Assembly: GCA_031262495.1 (NCBI GenBank)
Contig: JAISHV010000102.1
Location: forward strand, 1 to 64,000
Source of the DNA: Ruminococcus sp.
GTDB lineage: Bacteria; Bacillota; Clostridia; Oscillospirales; Ruminococcaceae
Reading direction: 5' to 3'
DNA length: 64,000 bases
Shown in pieces: positions 9,185-17,268 of the stretch. A model generated the notes under the pieces. That model ran no database searches and was not told the DNA's origin. It worked only from the letters and a program-made list of their open reading frames with translations. The position numbers were made by a program, and so were the translations under genes. Position 1 is the stretch's first letter, and every line of letters begins with the position of its first letter.

Positions 9185-9213
9185 TTGACAAACTCACAAA
9201 ACAATTGTATAAT
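9185..9213 (+). promoter_or_regulatory. Perfect consensus sigma-A promoter of the KKAPA-repeat gene
   Basis: TTGACA (9185-9190), exactly 17 bp, TATAAT (9208-9213). An exact consensus match suggests strong vegetative expression of the downstream gene, which starts 64 bp later. Confidence 0.88.
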
Positions 9214-9277
9214 CGACATATAAGTATTTAGATAGTTAAACTGAAAAACTGTATATTTTAATCGGAGGTCCACAATA

Positions 9278-10120
9278 ATGGCTAAAAAAAATGCCGTAAA
9301 ACCAGCACCTGAAACAACAGCCCCCGCAATAACAGAAGAAGTAAAAGCACAACCTGCTCCTGAAGTTACCCCCGCACCGGAAGTTAAAGCCGAAGCTACT
9401 GCCGAAACAAAAGCTCCCGCTGAAAAGAAAGCTCCTGCTGCTAAAAAAGCACCCGCTGCGAAAAAAGCTCCGGCTGCTAAAAAAGCACCCGCTGAAAAGA
9501 AAGCACCCGCTGCTAAAAAAGCACCCGCTGCTAAAAATGCTCCGGCTGTTGCGGCTGTTCCGGCTGAAACTAAAGCTCCTGTTGCTAAAAAAGCACCCGC
9601 TGAAAAGAAAGCTCCGGCTGCTAAAAAAGCACCTACTGAAAAGAAAGCTCCTGCTGCTAAAAAAGCTCCTGCTGCTGCAAAAGCACCAGCTGCAAAAAAA
9701 GCACCTGCGAAAAAACCCGTTAAACAAGCAGTTCCCGCTGCGGTTGTCGCTCCTAAGGCTCCTAAAGCTGCAAAATCCAAAGCAAAGGGTTCAAGCTTGA
9801 CATATGAAGCAGTCGTAAAAGCGGCAGCAGATAAATTCGCAAAAATCAAAATTTCAAAGAAGCTCCCCAAAATCCCGTTTAATATTATACTTCACGGTGC
9901 TGTTGACGGTATCTTCTATGTTTTGGCGGAAGACGGCAAGATTGCTGTTGAACCCTTTAAATATGAGGATTCATCCGTTGATTTCAGCGTTTCGGCTGAT
10001 AACTTCATGCAGCTTTTAGCCGGGAAATTCGAGATTGCCGATGGTTTAGCCGCAGGTACATTTGAGATTTCGGGCGATATGAAAAAAGCTATCATTGTTG
10101 TTACAACACTCTTTGCTTAA
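9278..10120 (+). CDS. Histone-H1-like Lys/Ala/Pro repeat protein with SCP2-like C-terminal domain
   Basis: The protein is 280 residues. Residues ~1-45 are Pro/Ala/Glu rich. Residues ~46-160 are a low-complexity basic tail with a dozen KKAP units (KKAPAA/KKAPAE), resembling eukaryotic H1 or bacterial HctB/AlgP-type tails that bind DNA. Residues ~170-280 are globular: 'DGIFYVLAEDGKIAVEPF...VSADNFMQLLAGK...GTFEISGDMKKA' fits the SCP2 sterol/lipid-carrier fold. A consensus promoter and CGGAGG precede the ATG and a terminator follows, so it is a strong single-gene unit. Possible roles are nucleoid or polyanion binding joined to a lipid- or acyl-binding domain. Function unknown. Confidence 0.85.
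   Translation: MAKKNAVKPAPETTAPAITEEVKAQPAPEVTPAPEVKAEATAETKAPAEKKAPAAKKAPAAKKAPAAKKAPAEKKAPAAKKAPAAKNAPAVAAVPAETKAPVAKKAPAEKKAPAAKKAPTEKKAPAAKKAPAAAKAPAAKKAPAKKPVKQAVPAAVVAPKAPKAAKSKAKGSSLTYEAVVKAAADKFAKIKISKKLPKIPFNIILHGAVDGIFYVLAEDGKIAVEPFKYEDSSVDFSVSADNFMQLLAGKFEIADGLAAGTFEISGDMKKAIIVVTTLFA
9410..9720 (+). repeat. In-gene tandem repeat encoding KKAPA(A/E)
   Basis: Degenerate 15-nt units such as GCTAAAAAAGCACCCGCT repeat through this stretch. They also create long open frames on the minus strand (9091-9870 and 9236-9727), which are artefacts. Expect length variation between strains. Confidence 0.85.
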
Positions 10121-10161
10121 GAATGTTCTAACCGAACAGTTTACGTGAATTTCAAAAAAAC

Positions 10162-10194
10162 AAAACGGCATCCAAAAAAACGGTGCCGTTTTTG
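10162..10194 (+). terminator. Intrinsic terminator after the KKAPA-repeat gene
   Basis: AAAACGGCA and TGCCGTTTT form the stem, with an A-rich loop and TTTTTG after it. Confidence 0.85.
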
Positions 10195-10218
10195 CATTAA
10201 ATTTATAATGGTGAAATT

Positions 10219-10536
10219 ATGTCACATGAAAATGAAGAAATCATAAAATCTTTGACAAAAGAAATTTCAGAAAATTTTGCAGTATCAGAGATTTACCTTG
10301 TTTCACAAAAGCTGAATGTAAAGGGCAAACTCACAAGCTTTAAAATCTGTGTAATTATAAGCGACAACGACAGTAAAAGCGAAACCGAAACCCTTATTAT
10401 GACCGAGGTTGACTGTGAAATACCTTTTGAAGTAATAGCCTACAAGCAATCAGAATGGGAACGCTACTCAAAAGACAACACCTCATTCGCCGGTAAAATC
10501 TTAAAAGAGGGGACAAATCTACGTGAGCAGAGCTAA
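10219..10536 (+). CDS. Degenerate nucleotidyltransferase-like protein partnered with HEPN protein
   Basis: A 105-residue protein. The pattern 'SEIYLVSQKLNVKGKLTSFKICVII' aligns by eye with the MNT nucleotidyltransferase core (..LFGSxARG..SDIDLLV..), but the GS motif reads 'VSQKLNVKG' and the metal-binding SDxD is replaced by 'FKIC', so it should be catalytically dead. The C-terminal 'EIPFEVIAYKQSEW...GKILKEGTNL' matches the usual end of small MNT proteins. It overlaps the downstream HEPN gene by 14 bp. The pairing suggests a HEPN/MNT toxin-antitoxin derivative. Homology is inferred from position and hydrophobic pattern only; a plain hypothetical protein is the alternative. Confidence 0.6.
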   Translation: MSHENEEIIKSLTKEISENFAVSEIYLVSQKLNVKGKLTSFKICVIISDNDSKSETETLIMTEVDCEIPFEVIAYKQSEWERYSKDNTSFAGKILKEGTNLREQS

Positions 10537-10954
10537 CAATTCCACAGACAGCCGCCGTTATTACGACTGGTTTTACCGCTCGGAATTAGATTTATTATCC
10601 GCTCGTGCTCTGATTGAAGATAAGCGGCTTTATGATCCGGCGGTTTTTCACTGCGTTCAGGCTATTGAAAAATCATTCAAAGCGTTTTTACTCTTTAACA
10701 CGCGCCGCCTTTTTGATGGTCATAACCTTGTGTGGCTGTGTAAACAATGTGTACTCCTCCATGAATTTTTCAGAAGCTGTATTTCAAAAACCGCCCCCCT
10801 CAATCGGTATTACATTGAGACGCGTTACCCCGCCGACGTGCCGGAATTGATTACAAAGGAATTCGCTGAAAATACACTGAAAACAGTTATAGAAATCACT
10901 GATTTCATACGCGAGTATTTGAAATTTGATTTTAATAGTTATAAACTCAAATAA
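10523..10954 (+). CDS. HEPN domain protein
   Basis: A 143-residue all-helical HEPN protein. It has the typical 'YRSELDLLSARALIEDK...YDPAVFHCVQAIEKSFKAFLLF' helices and an R-x4-H motif in 'RRLFDGHNLVWL'. HEPN proteins act as ribonucleases or as partners of minimal nucleotidyltransferases in toxin-antitoxin pairs. The R-x4-H, present in active HEPN RNases, is here, so RNase activity is possible. It overlaps the upstream MNT-like ORF and ends at a bidirectional terminator facing nfnB. A GTG or earlier start is possible, but ATG 10523 fits the overlap. Confidence 0.8.
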   Translation: MSRANNSTDSRRYYDWFYRSELDLLSARALIEDKRLYDPAVFHCVQAIEKSFKAFLLFNTRRLFDGHNLVWLCKQCVLLHEFFRSCISKTAPLNRYYIETRYPADVPELITKEFAENTLKTVIEITDFIREYLKFDFNSYKLK

Positions 10955-10997
10955 AAAAATGGTATGCCCAAGTTTTGTGAGCATACCGTTTTTATTT
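10953..10997. terminator. Bidirectional terminator between HEPN gene and nfnB
   Basis: AAAAAAATGGTATGC...GCATACCGTTTTTATTT gives an 8-bp stem with an A-run on one side and a U-run on the other. It therefore serves both converging genes; it overlaps the last bases of each. Confidence 0.85.
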
Positions 10998-12372
10998 AAT
11001 TAAAATTTTTCATAATCTCCGCCGCCGCCGTTTTCCCGGCACCCATAGCTAAAATTACCGTCGCCGCACCTGTTACGGCATCACCGCCCGCATACACGTT
11101 TTTGTGCGTCGTAAGTCCGTTTTCGTCGGCGATAATACAACCGTGTTTATTTGTTTTCAGTCCCTCTGTCGTAAGTGAGATAAGCGGATTCGGGGAAGTC
11201 CCCACCGCCATAATAATACAGTCGGTTTCGAGTGTAAATAAACTGTCGGGCTTTTCTTTCGGGCGGCGTCTGCTTGAGGCATCGGGTTCGCCGAGTTCCA
11301 TTTCACAACAGACCATTGAGGTTGCACGTCCGCTTTCGTCGGCATTGATTTTAACAGGGTTACAGAGGGTTTTAAAGATGATTCCCTCTTCTTTTGCGTG
11401 TTCGATTTCTTCATTTCGGGCGGGCATTTCTGTTTCAGAACGTCTGTAAACTATATATACATTTTCAGCACCGAGGCGTTTTGCACAGCGCGCCGCATCC
11501 ATTGCTACATTGCCGCCGCCTACTATTGCTGCACTTTTGGCGCGGTATATCGGCGTATCGGAGAGTTCATCATATGCTTTCATCAAATTTATACGCGTGA
11601 GGTATTCATTAGCGGAATAAACACCTTTGCTGTTTTCACCAAGGATACCTAAAAAGTTTGGCAAACCCGCGCCTGAGCCGATGAATACAGACTGATAACC
11701 ATCTTCAAACAGTTCATCAATCGTAACAGTCTTTCCGACAATCGTGTTGGTCATAATATCAACGCCCAGTTCGCGCAGATTATTGATTTCCTCTTCAACA
11801 ATACTTTTGGGCAATCTGAATTCGGGAATACCGTAAACCAAAACCCCGCCCGCTTTGTGCAAAGCTTCAAATACAGTCACGGAATACCCGTTCTTAGCAA
11901 GCTCCCCTGCGCAAGTCAGTCCCGCAGGACCTGCTCCGACTACGGCAATTTTAATCCCGTTCGGGCGTACTTCACTAAGAGGTACAGGGTGTTCGCGCCT
12001 GAAATCAGCGGCGAAACGTTCCAGTCTGCCGATAGCAACGGCTTCGCCTTTTATACCTCTGACACAATACTGTTCGCATTGGGTTTCCTGAGGGCAAACC
12101 CTTCCGCATACAGCCGGGAGCGATGACGACTGCGCTATAACATCATACGCCGAAGAAAAATCCTGTGCTTTTATCTTCTCGATAAAGGCGGGTATATCAA
12201 TCCCCACAGGGCAACCCGAAACACAGGGTTTGTTTTTGCAATTGAGACAACGTTCGGCTTCATTTAATGCGGTTTCAGCGGAAAACCCGAGGGCTACTTC
12301 ACTGAAATTCTTATTACGTGTTTGCGGAGGTTGTGAGGGCATAGGGTTTTTAGAATTACTCATATTCGGCAT
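10996..12372 (-). CDS. nfnB: NADH-dependent ferredoxin:NADP oxidoreductase subunit B (NfnB; GltD-like)
   Basis: 458 residues. The N-terminal iron-sulfur region has Cys 42, 45, 50 and 54 in 'CLNCKNKPCVSGCP' and a second cluster 'CGRVCPQETQCEQYC'. Two Rossmann folds follow: 'VVGAGPAGLTCAGELAKNGY' for FAD and 'AAIVGGGNVAMDAARCA' for NADP. The C-terminus 'VYAGGDAVTGAATVILAMGAG' closes the FAD site. This is the glutamate synthase small-subunit fold. Because nfnA lies 6 bp upstream and no gltB is present, the NfnAB electron-bifurcating transhydrogenase is preferred over glutamate synthase. It balances NADH, NADPH and reduced ferredoxin in anaerobes. Confidence 0.93.
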   Translation of the reverse strand: MPNMSNSKNPMPSQPPQTRNKNFSEVALGFSAETALNEAERCLNCKNKPCVSGCPVGIDIPAFIEKIKAQDFSSAYDVIAQSSSLPAVCGRVCPQETQCEQYCVRGIKGEAVAIGRLERFAADFRREHPVPLSEVRPNGIKIAVVGAGPAGLTCAGELAKNGYSVTVFEALHKAGGVLVYGIPEFRLPKSIVEEEINNLRELGVDIMTNTIVGKTVTIDELFEDGYQSVFIGSGAGLPNFLGILGENSKGVYSANEYLTRINLMKAYDELSDTPIYRAKSAAIVGGGNVAMDAARCAKRLGAENVYIVYRRSETEMPARNEEIEHAKEEGIIFKTLCNPVKINADESGRATSMVCCEMELGEPDASSRRRPKEKPDSLFTLETDCIIMAVGTSPNPLISLTTEGLKTNKHGCIIADENGLTTHKNVYAGGDAVTGAATVILAMGAGKTAAAEIMKNFN

Positions 12373-12378
12373 TATGTT

Positions 12379-13215
12379 TTATACCCCCTTGTAGAGATTA
12401 CAATCAGCTTCGCGCTGTTTGTTTTCAAATTCTTTATATTCACCGAGACGTGATAAAGCTTCGTCAAAATCAACCGAATGTCCGTCAAAATCAGGTCCGT
12501 CTACACAGGCAAAACGGGTTTTCCCGCCTACAGTCAGCCGACAGCAGCCGCACATTCCCGTACCGTCAACCATTATCGGGTTCATAGAAACAGTTGTTTT
12601 AATGCCGAATTCACGTGTGAGAGCGGCAACGAATTTCATCATAATAAGCGGACCAATGGCGATGACTTCATCATACTTTTCACCCGACTCAATAAGCGTA
12701 CGCAAAGCATCGGTCACAAGTCCCTTTTCGCCGTAAGAACCGTCGTCAGTCATTATGCGAAGTTTATGCGAAACATCGGCGAATTCTTGTTCTAAAATAA
12801 CAAGCTCTTTGTTTCTGAAACCCGTAATGGTGTGAACTTCCGTGCCTAAACGATAGAGTTTTTTCGCTAAAGGGAACGCAATAGCACAACCTACACCGCC
12901 GCCTACTACAGCAACTTTGCTCATACCCTCAAGGCGTGAGGGAGTGCCGAGAGGACCTGCGAAATCTTCTATGAATTCGCCGGCGTTTTTCCGGTTAAGC
13001 TGTGATGTTGTCGCGCCGACTATCTGAAAGATAATTGTAACGCTCCCCCGCTGTCTGTCAAAATCAGCTACAGTGAGCGGAATACGTTCTCCGTTTTCAT
13101 TTACGCGAAGAATTACAAACTGCCCCGGCTCTGCTTTTTTAGCGGCAAGAGGTGCTGAAATTTCCATAAGCGTAACAGTCGGGTTGAGGATGCGTTTAGA
13201 CAAGATTTCAAACAT
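12379..13215 (-). CDS. nfnA: NADH-dependent ferredoxin:NADP oxidoreductase subunit A (NfnA)
   Basis: A 278-residue flavoprotein of the sulfide/dihydroorotate dehydrogenase-like reductase family. It has an N-terminal FAD-binding barrel ('PGQFVILRVNENGERIPLTV'), an NAD-binding 'VAVVGGGVGCAIAFPLA', and a [2Fe-2S] cluster in 'GTGMCGCCRLTVGG...RFACVDGP'. It forms the bifurcating complex with NfnB, encoded immediately downstream. No dihydroorotate dehydrogenase gene is adjacent, which argues against PyrK. The ATG at 13215 is preceded by AAAGG about 12 nt away, a modest site. Confidence 0.92.
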   Translation of the reverse strand: MFEILSKRILNPTVTLMEISAPLAAKKAEPGQFVILRVNENGERIPLTVADFDRQRGSVTIIFQIVGATTSQLNRKNAGEFIEDFAGPLGTPSRLEGMSKVAVVGGGVGCAIAFPLAKKLYRLGTEVHTITGFRNKELVILEQEFADVSHKLRIMTDDGSYGEKGLVTDALRTLIESGEKYDEVIAIGPLIMMKFVAALTREFGIKTTVSMNPIMVDGTGMCGCCRLTVGGKTRFACVDGPDFDGHSVDFDEALSRLGEYKEFENKQREADCNLYKGV

Positions 13216-13332
13216 ACTGAAATAAACCTTTAAACTTTAATTTTTTTCTATTACGTCGGCGAAAAGTGACAATTTCATAATGCTATCAATTTTTAGTAAT
13301 ATTTTATCCGTAAAAATGCAAAAAATACTAAA

Positions 13333-13353
13333 TCAGGGCGGAAAATCCGCCCT
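13333..13353 (-). terminator. Terminator downstream of ispH/S1
   Basis: CAGGGCGGA-AAA-TCCGCCCTG is a 9-bp perfect stem. On the minus strand it is followed by ATTTAGTATTTTTTG. It closes the glmU-prs-plsC-ispH unit upstream of nfnA. Confidence 0.8.
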
Positions 13354-13380
13354 GTTTTAATTTGATATTATTAAGTCAGT

Positions 13381-15528
13381 TTACTCTGCCGGTGTTTCTG
13401 TAACTTCTGTTGCCGCTTCAACCGCTTCTGCTGCTTCAGCAACCTCTGCTGCTGCTTCAACCGCTTCTGCTGCTTCAGCAACCTCTACTGCCGCTTCAAC
13501 AACCTCAGCCGCCTCTTCCGCCGCTTCATCTGCACCGGTGTCTTCAAGGATGGCTTTTATGGAGAGGGAGATACGCTTTTTGTCGAGGTCAATTTCTGTG
13601 ATTCGCGCATCGGCTATGTCGTCTTTTTTGAGAAATTCGCCGACGTTTGTTACTCTTTTATCAGAGATTTGTGAAATATGAACCAGTCCATCAACGCCCG
13701 GAACAATTTGTGCAAAAGCTCCGAAAGGTGTTATGGAAACAATCTTCACGGGAACATCTTGTCCGACTTTATATTCAGCCGCAAATTTTACGTACGGGTC
13801 TGAATCGGGGTCTTTATAGCCCAGCGAAACGCGGTTTTTCTCGCGGTCAAGCTCTTTGATGTAGACTTCAAGGGTGTCGCCGACTTTAACAATCTGTGAG
13901 GGATGTGTAATTCTGCTCCACGAGAGTTCGGAGAGGTGAACCATGCCGTCAATGCCGCCTAAATCAACAAACGCACCATAGTTTGTGATTGAACGAACTT
14001 CACCGGTGTATTTTTTACCGATTGCGACTGTTTCCCAGAATTTTTCGCGTTTGCCGTCGCGGTCAGCCGACGAAGCGGCGCGAATAGAACCAACAGCCTT
14101 GTTTTTTTCTTCTGAAACCTCGATAAGCTTAAACTTAACGGATTTTTTAATAAGGTCTTCAAGTTTTCCGCCTTGGCGAACTCCCGACTGTGAAGCGGGA
14201 ATAAAGACTCTTGCGCCCTTGCTCATTACGATAACGCCGCCTTTAACAACGGAGTTAACAACGCCGTCAAGCGTCTCGTCTTCATCTTTGGCTTTAATGA
14301 GCTTGTCCATACCGGTTTTAGCATCGGCACGGCGTTTTGAAAGTGTGACAGTACCATCTGAATCATTAACCTGAACTACAACGAAATCAAACTCATTGCC
14401 TACTTTAACGGGCTCTTCATCAGATTCGGCGGGCACGTCATCAAAGAATTCGTCATAATCGACATAGCCGGTATGTTTAGTACCTATATCAACGGTGACT
14501 TCATTATTATGTACACCGGTAACAATTCCTTTTACCCTCCCGCCTTTATATACCTTTCTGGTAGAAGTTGCATTAAGCAGGGCTTCAAAGCTTTCGTCGT
14601 CCTCAATGTTGTTTTGTAAAATTTCCGACATTGTTATTTTGACCTCCTCGATTATTTTGCACGGAACCGAAGCTCCGGCAGTGATACCTATTTTAAGCGG
14701 CACACCGTTCGTCTGTATTTCGGCGTGTTTAAAAAAGATATCTTTGAGCTGAGATGAAAAACGTTTAAGTCCGAGAGCATTTTCGATGAAAAATGTATTC
14801 TGACACTGACTTTGACAAAGCAGACCCAACTTTCGGCTGTTAGAGCTTTTCTCACTGCCGACCGCAATCATCACATCAGACTTTGCGGCAAGCTTTATCG
14901 CCGCCGCTTGACGTTCAGTTGTAGCAGAGCAAACAGTGTTGAAAATCTCAGCTTCAGGGAGGTTTTTTCGTATCCATTCAGTACATTTCTCCCAATCTAT
15001 TATATTATAAGTCGTTTGAGCAACAAATGCAAGCTTTTTTTCTCTGTTTCTTTCAATTTCGTTGAAATTGTTCAAAAAATCGTCTAAATCAGAGCATATT
15101 TTAAGTGAATTTTCACAAAAACTTGAAATGCCTATAACCTCATCATGGAGCCTATCGCCGAATAAGAATACGTCATATCCATTTTGAGAGTAATCTGCTA
15201 CAATTTTATGAATATGCTTTACAAAAGGGCAGGTACCGTCACGGTAATTTATACCTTTTTCTGTAAGCTTCTGTTCGGTTTCTTTCGGTATACCATGCGA
15301 GCGGATAATTACGAATGAATCGGGCGGCAAATCATCTATATCTGCCGCTTTGATTATTTTTACGCCGCGAGCATTTAAATCGTCTGTAACGGTGTTGTTA
15401 TGGATAATTTCACCGAGGGTAAAAACGTTTTTCCCTGCAATGATGCTGTCATAAACCAGTCTGACGGCGCGCTCAACCCCGAAACAAAATCCCGCGTGTT
15501 CTGATACCGTAATTTTGTAATTATTCAT
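13381..15528 (-). CDS. ispH: IspH (HMBPP reductase) fused to ribosomal protein S1-type domains
   Basis: A fusion protein of 715 residues. Residues ~1-285 are IspH, the [4Fe-4S] enzyme making IPP/DMAPP, with cluster cysteines in 'HAGFCFGV' (C15), 'GTCPFV' and 'NTVCSATTERQ'. Residues ~335-660 carry four S1 RNA-binding repeats, e.g. 'GKKYTGEVRSITNYGAFVDLGG' and 'VDGLVHISQIS'. An acidic Ala/Glu/Val tail of ~50 residues ends the protein. Fusion of IspH with S1 is known in Clostridia. The start at 15528 is preferred over 15573 because 'MNNYKITVSEHAGFCFG' is the enzyme N-terminus and the ATG overlaps the plsC stop (ATGAATAA). Confidence 0.93.
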   Translation of the reverse strand: MNNYKITVSEHAGFCFGVERAVRLVYDSIIAGKNVFTLGEIIHNNTVTDDLNARGVKIIKAADIDDLPPDSFVIIRSHGIPKETEQKLTEKGINYRDGTCPFVKHIHKIVADYSQNGYDVFLFGDRLHDEVIGISSFCENSLKICSDLDDFLNNFNEIERNREKKLAFVAQTTYNIIDWEKCTEWIRKNLPEAEIFNTVCSATTERQAAAIKLAAKSDVMIAVGSEKSSNSRKLGLLCQSQCQNTFFIENALGLKRFSSQLKDIFFKHAEIQTNGVPLKIGITAGASVPCKIIEEVKITMSEILQNNIEDDESFEALLNATSTRKVYKGGRVKGIVTGVHNNEVTVDIGTKHTGYVDYDEFFDDVPAESDEEPVKVGNEFDFVVVQVNDSDGTVTLSKRRADAKTGMDKLIKAKDEDETLDGVVNSVVKGGVIVMSKGARVFIPASQSGVRQGGKLEDLIKKSVKFKLIEVSEEKNKAVGSIRAASSADRDGKREKFWETVAIGKKYTGEVRSITNYGAFVDLGGIDGMVHLSELSWSRITHPSQIVKVGDTLEVYIKELDREKNRVSLGYKDPDSDPYVKFAAEYKVGQDVPVKIVSITPFGAFAQIVPGVDGLVHISQISDKRVTNVGEFLKKDDIADARITEIDLDKKRISLSIKAILEDTGADEAAEEAAEVVEAAVEVAEAAEAVEAAAEVAEAAEAVEAATEVTETPAE
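13402..13510 (-). repeat. Tandem repeat coding the acidic tail of IspH-S1
   Basis: A 39-nt unit (CTGCTTCAACCGCTTCTGCTGCTTCAGCAACCTCT on the plus strand) occurs twice almost perfectly, with more degenerate copies beside it. It encodes a 13-residue VAEAAEAVEAA-type period. Confidence 0.8.
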
Positions 15529-16183
15529 CTTTTTTGCGTTCAATCTCAACCGGTTCTTTTTGCACATTCTCATCGGGCATTTTAAGTTTTATCGGCTGTT
15601 CGCCCTCTACAAGTTCTTTTACGGCGTTCATAATACGTTCTTTGACGCGCCGCAATTCTTTTGAGGATGTACCCTCAATACCCAGTTCATCGGCTTTGAT
15701 GATTTTACCGAAACGCAAAGTTAATTTGGTTCTGAAACGGAGTTTTCGTCCCTCAAAGACAATCCCGCAGGGCAGAACATCCGCCCCGGATTTCGCGGCA
15801 ATCATAGCAACACCGGATTTTCCGCTGCCGACTTTGTTTTCGTATTGCCGTGTGCCTTCGGGGAAAATCACTAAATGCCGTCTGGTGAGGAGTTCGGTTG
15901 TCTGTCTGAAAAGTTCCACAGAAGCTGTATCGCGTTTTATCGGGAATGCCCCTAATTTCGTAATGAACCACGCGGCAAGCTTATTATGAAACAAAGTGTC
16001 ACGCGCCATATATGCCACCGGGAGCACCATCGGCATTGTAATAAGCACAGGGTCAGCGAAACTGCGGTGATTTGAGGCAATAATCAAAGGTTTATCCTGA
16101 GGAATGTTTTCAACACCCTCAATAGAGAAATTATAGACTATCTTATATATAATCTTACACGCAACGCGAACCCATTTATACAT
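15521..16183 (-). CDS. plsC: 1-acyl-sn-glycerol-3-phosphate acyltransferase (PlsC)
   Basis: A 220-residue membrane-associated acyltransferase of phospholipid synthesis. It has the HX4D catalytic motif 'NHRSFADP' (near residue 37), the 'FPEGTR' glycerophosphate-binding motif (near residue 120), and an N-terminal hydrophobic/amphipathic stretch. It lies directly upstream of ispH/S1 with an 8-bp overlap, an arrangement common in Clostridia. The cmk gene usually found beside it is absent here. The C-terminus is Lys/Glu-rich. Confidence 0.93.
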   Translation of the reverse strand: MYKWVRVACKIIYKIVYNFSIEGVENIPQDKPLIIASNHRSFADPVLITMPMVLPVAYMARDTLFHNKLAAWFITKLGAFPIKRDTASVELFRQTTELLTRRHLVIFPEGTRQYENKVGSGKSGVAMIAAKSGADVLPCGIVFEGRKLRFRTKLTLRFGKIIKADELGIEGTSSKELRRVKERIMNAVKELVEGEQPIKLKMPDENVQKEPVEIERKKDE

Positions 16184-16225
16184 TTAGATCTCCGTACTTT
16201 CAGTTTTAATAAAATGCTCAAAATT

Positions 16226-17185
16226 TTACACATTAAACAGCGGCGAAACCGGTGTGTCGGCATAAATTCTCTGTATAGCCTGTGCGAATACAGGTGCAAC
16301 AGGCAGAATGGTAAATTTGTCAATCTTTTTATCTTCGGGCAGCGGTATAGTATCAAGGATTACCAATTCTTTTATGTAGCTCTTATCAAGCCGCTCAATA
16401 GCCGGTCCGCTCAAAACGCCGTGAGTAGCACAGGCTGAAACCGTTTTCGCGCCGCCGACTTCGATTATCGCTTTAGCGGCATTACAAAGAGTTCCGGCAG
16501 TATCAATCATATCATCTACAATAATTACATCCTTATCCTTCACGTCACCGATTATATTCATTACTTCGCATACATTCGCCTTTTGGCGGCGTTTGTCAAC
16601 GATAGCGAGGGGGGCATCCATTCGTGAAGAAAATTGACGCGCACGGGTAACGGACCCTAAGTCGGGCGAAACAACCACTATATTATCATTGTCTTTGTAT
16701 TTTTCTTCAAAATAAGGTGAAAGTATAGGCACGCCCAAGAGATGGTCAACAGGGATATTAAAGAACCCTTGAATCTGAGGGCAGTGTAAATCCATAGAAA
16801 GTACACGGTCTGCTCCCGCAACGGCAATAAGGTCGGCTACAAGCTTTGCGGAGATAGGGTCGCGGGCTTTGGTTTTGCGGTCTTGTCTGGCATAGCCGAA
16901 ATATGGGATTACCGCCGTTATACGTCCCGCAGAAGCACGTTTAAAGGCATCAATCATAATAAGCAGTTCCATAATATTGTCATTGACAGGCGCACAAGTT
17001 GACTGAACCACAAATACATCAGAACCCCTGACACTTTCGTGAATTGAAACGCAGATTTCTCCGTCTGAAAATTTATTTACTTCCGACGAACCGAGGGGCA
17101 GTACAAGCTCATCGGCAATTTGTTTTGCCATTGAAGATGTTGCGTTTGCGCAGAAGATTTTGATGTCCTTACCGTGAATATTCAT
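16226..17185 (-). CDS. prs: Ribose-phosphate pyrophosphokinase (PRPP synthetase)
   Basis: Makes PRPP from ribose 5-phosphate and ATP for nucleotide, His and Trp synthesis. The 319-residue protein has 'YFGYARQDRKTKARDPISAK' (ATP flexible loop region), 'SPDLGSVTRARQFS', and the PRPP-binding loop 'DVIIVDDMIDTAGTL'. AAAAGGAG lies upstream of the ATG. It follows glmU by 83 bp, the conserved glmU-prs order of Bacillota. Confidence 0.96.
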   Translation of the reverse strand: MNIHGKDIKIFCANATSSMAKQIADELVLPLGSSEVNKFSDGEICVSIHESVRGSDVFVVQSTCAPVNDNIMELLIMIDAFKRASAGRITAVIPYFGYARQDRKTKARDPISAKLVADLIAVAGADRVLSMDLHCPQIQGFFNIPVDHLLGVPILSPYFEEKYKDNDNIVVVSPDLGSVTRARQFSSRMDAPLAIVDKRRQKANVCEVMNIIGDVKDKDVIIVDDMIDTAGTLCNAAKAIIEVGGAKTVSACATHGVLSGPAIERLDKSYIKELVILDTIPLPEDKKIDKFTILPVAPVFAQAIQRIYADTPVSPLFNV

Positions 17186-17268
17186 TTGTTTTTTTCTCCT
17201 TTTGGGATTTTTTTAGCCTTTTTTTTACACATTTTATGAATTTCATTTTGCCGCAGCTCAAATCAAAA

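Noticed and set aside
9091-9870. 259-aa and 163-aa minus-strand ORFs (also 9236-9727)
   Set aside because: They are antisense shadows of the KKAPA tandem repeat; the plus-strand gene has a consensus promoter, a ribosome site and a recognisable C-terminal domain.
10996-13215. Glutamate synthase (gltBD) or PyrK/PyrD assignment
   Set aside because: No large glutamate synthase subunit and no pyrD adjoin; the two-gene pair fits NfnAB.
13410-13601. Leu/Pro/Gln-rich plus-strand ORF
   Set aside because: It is antisense to the IspH-S1 acidic-tail repeat.
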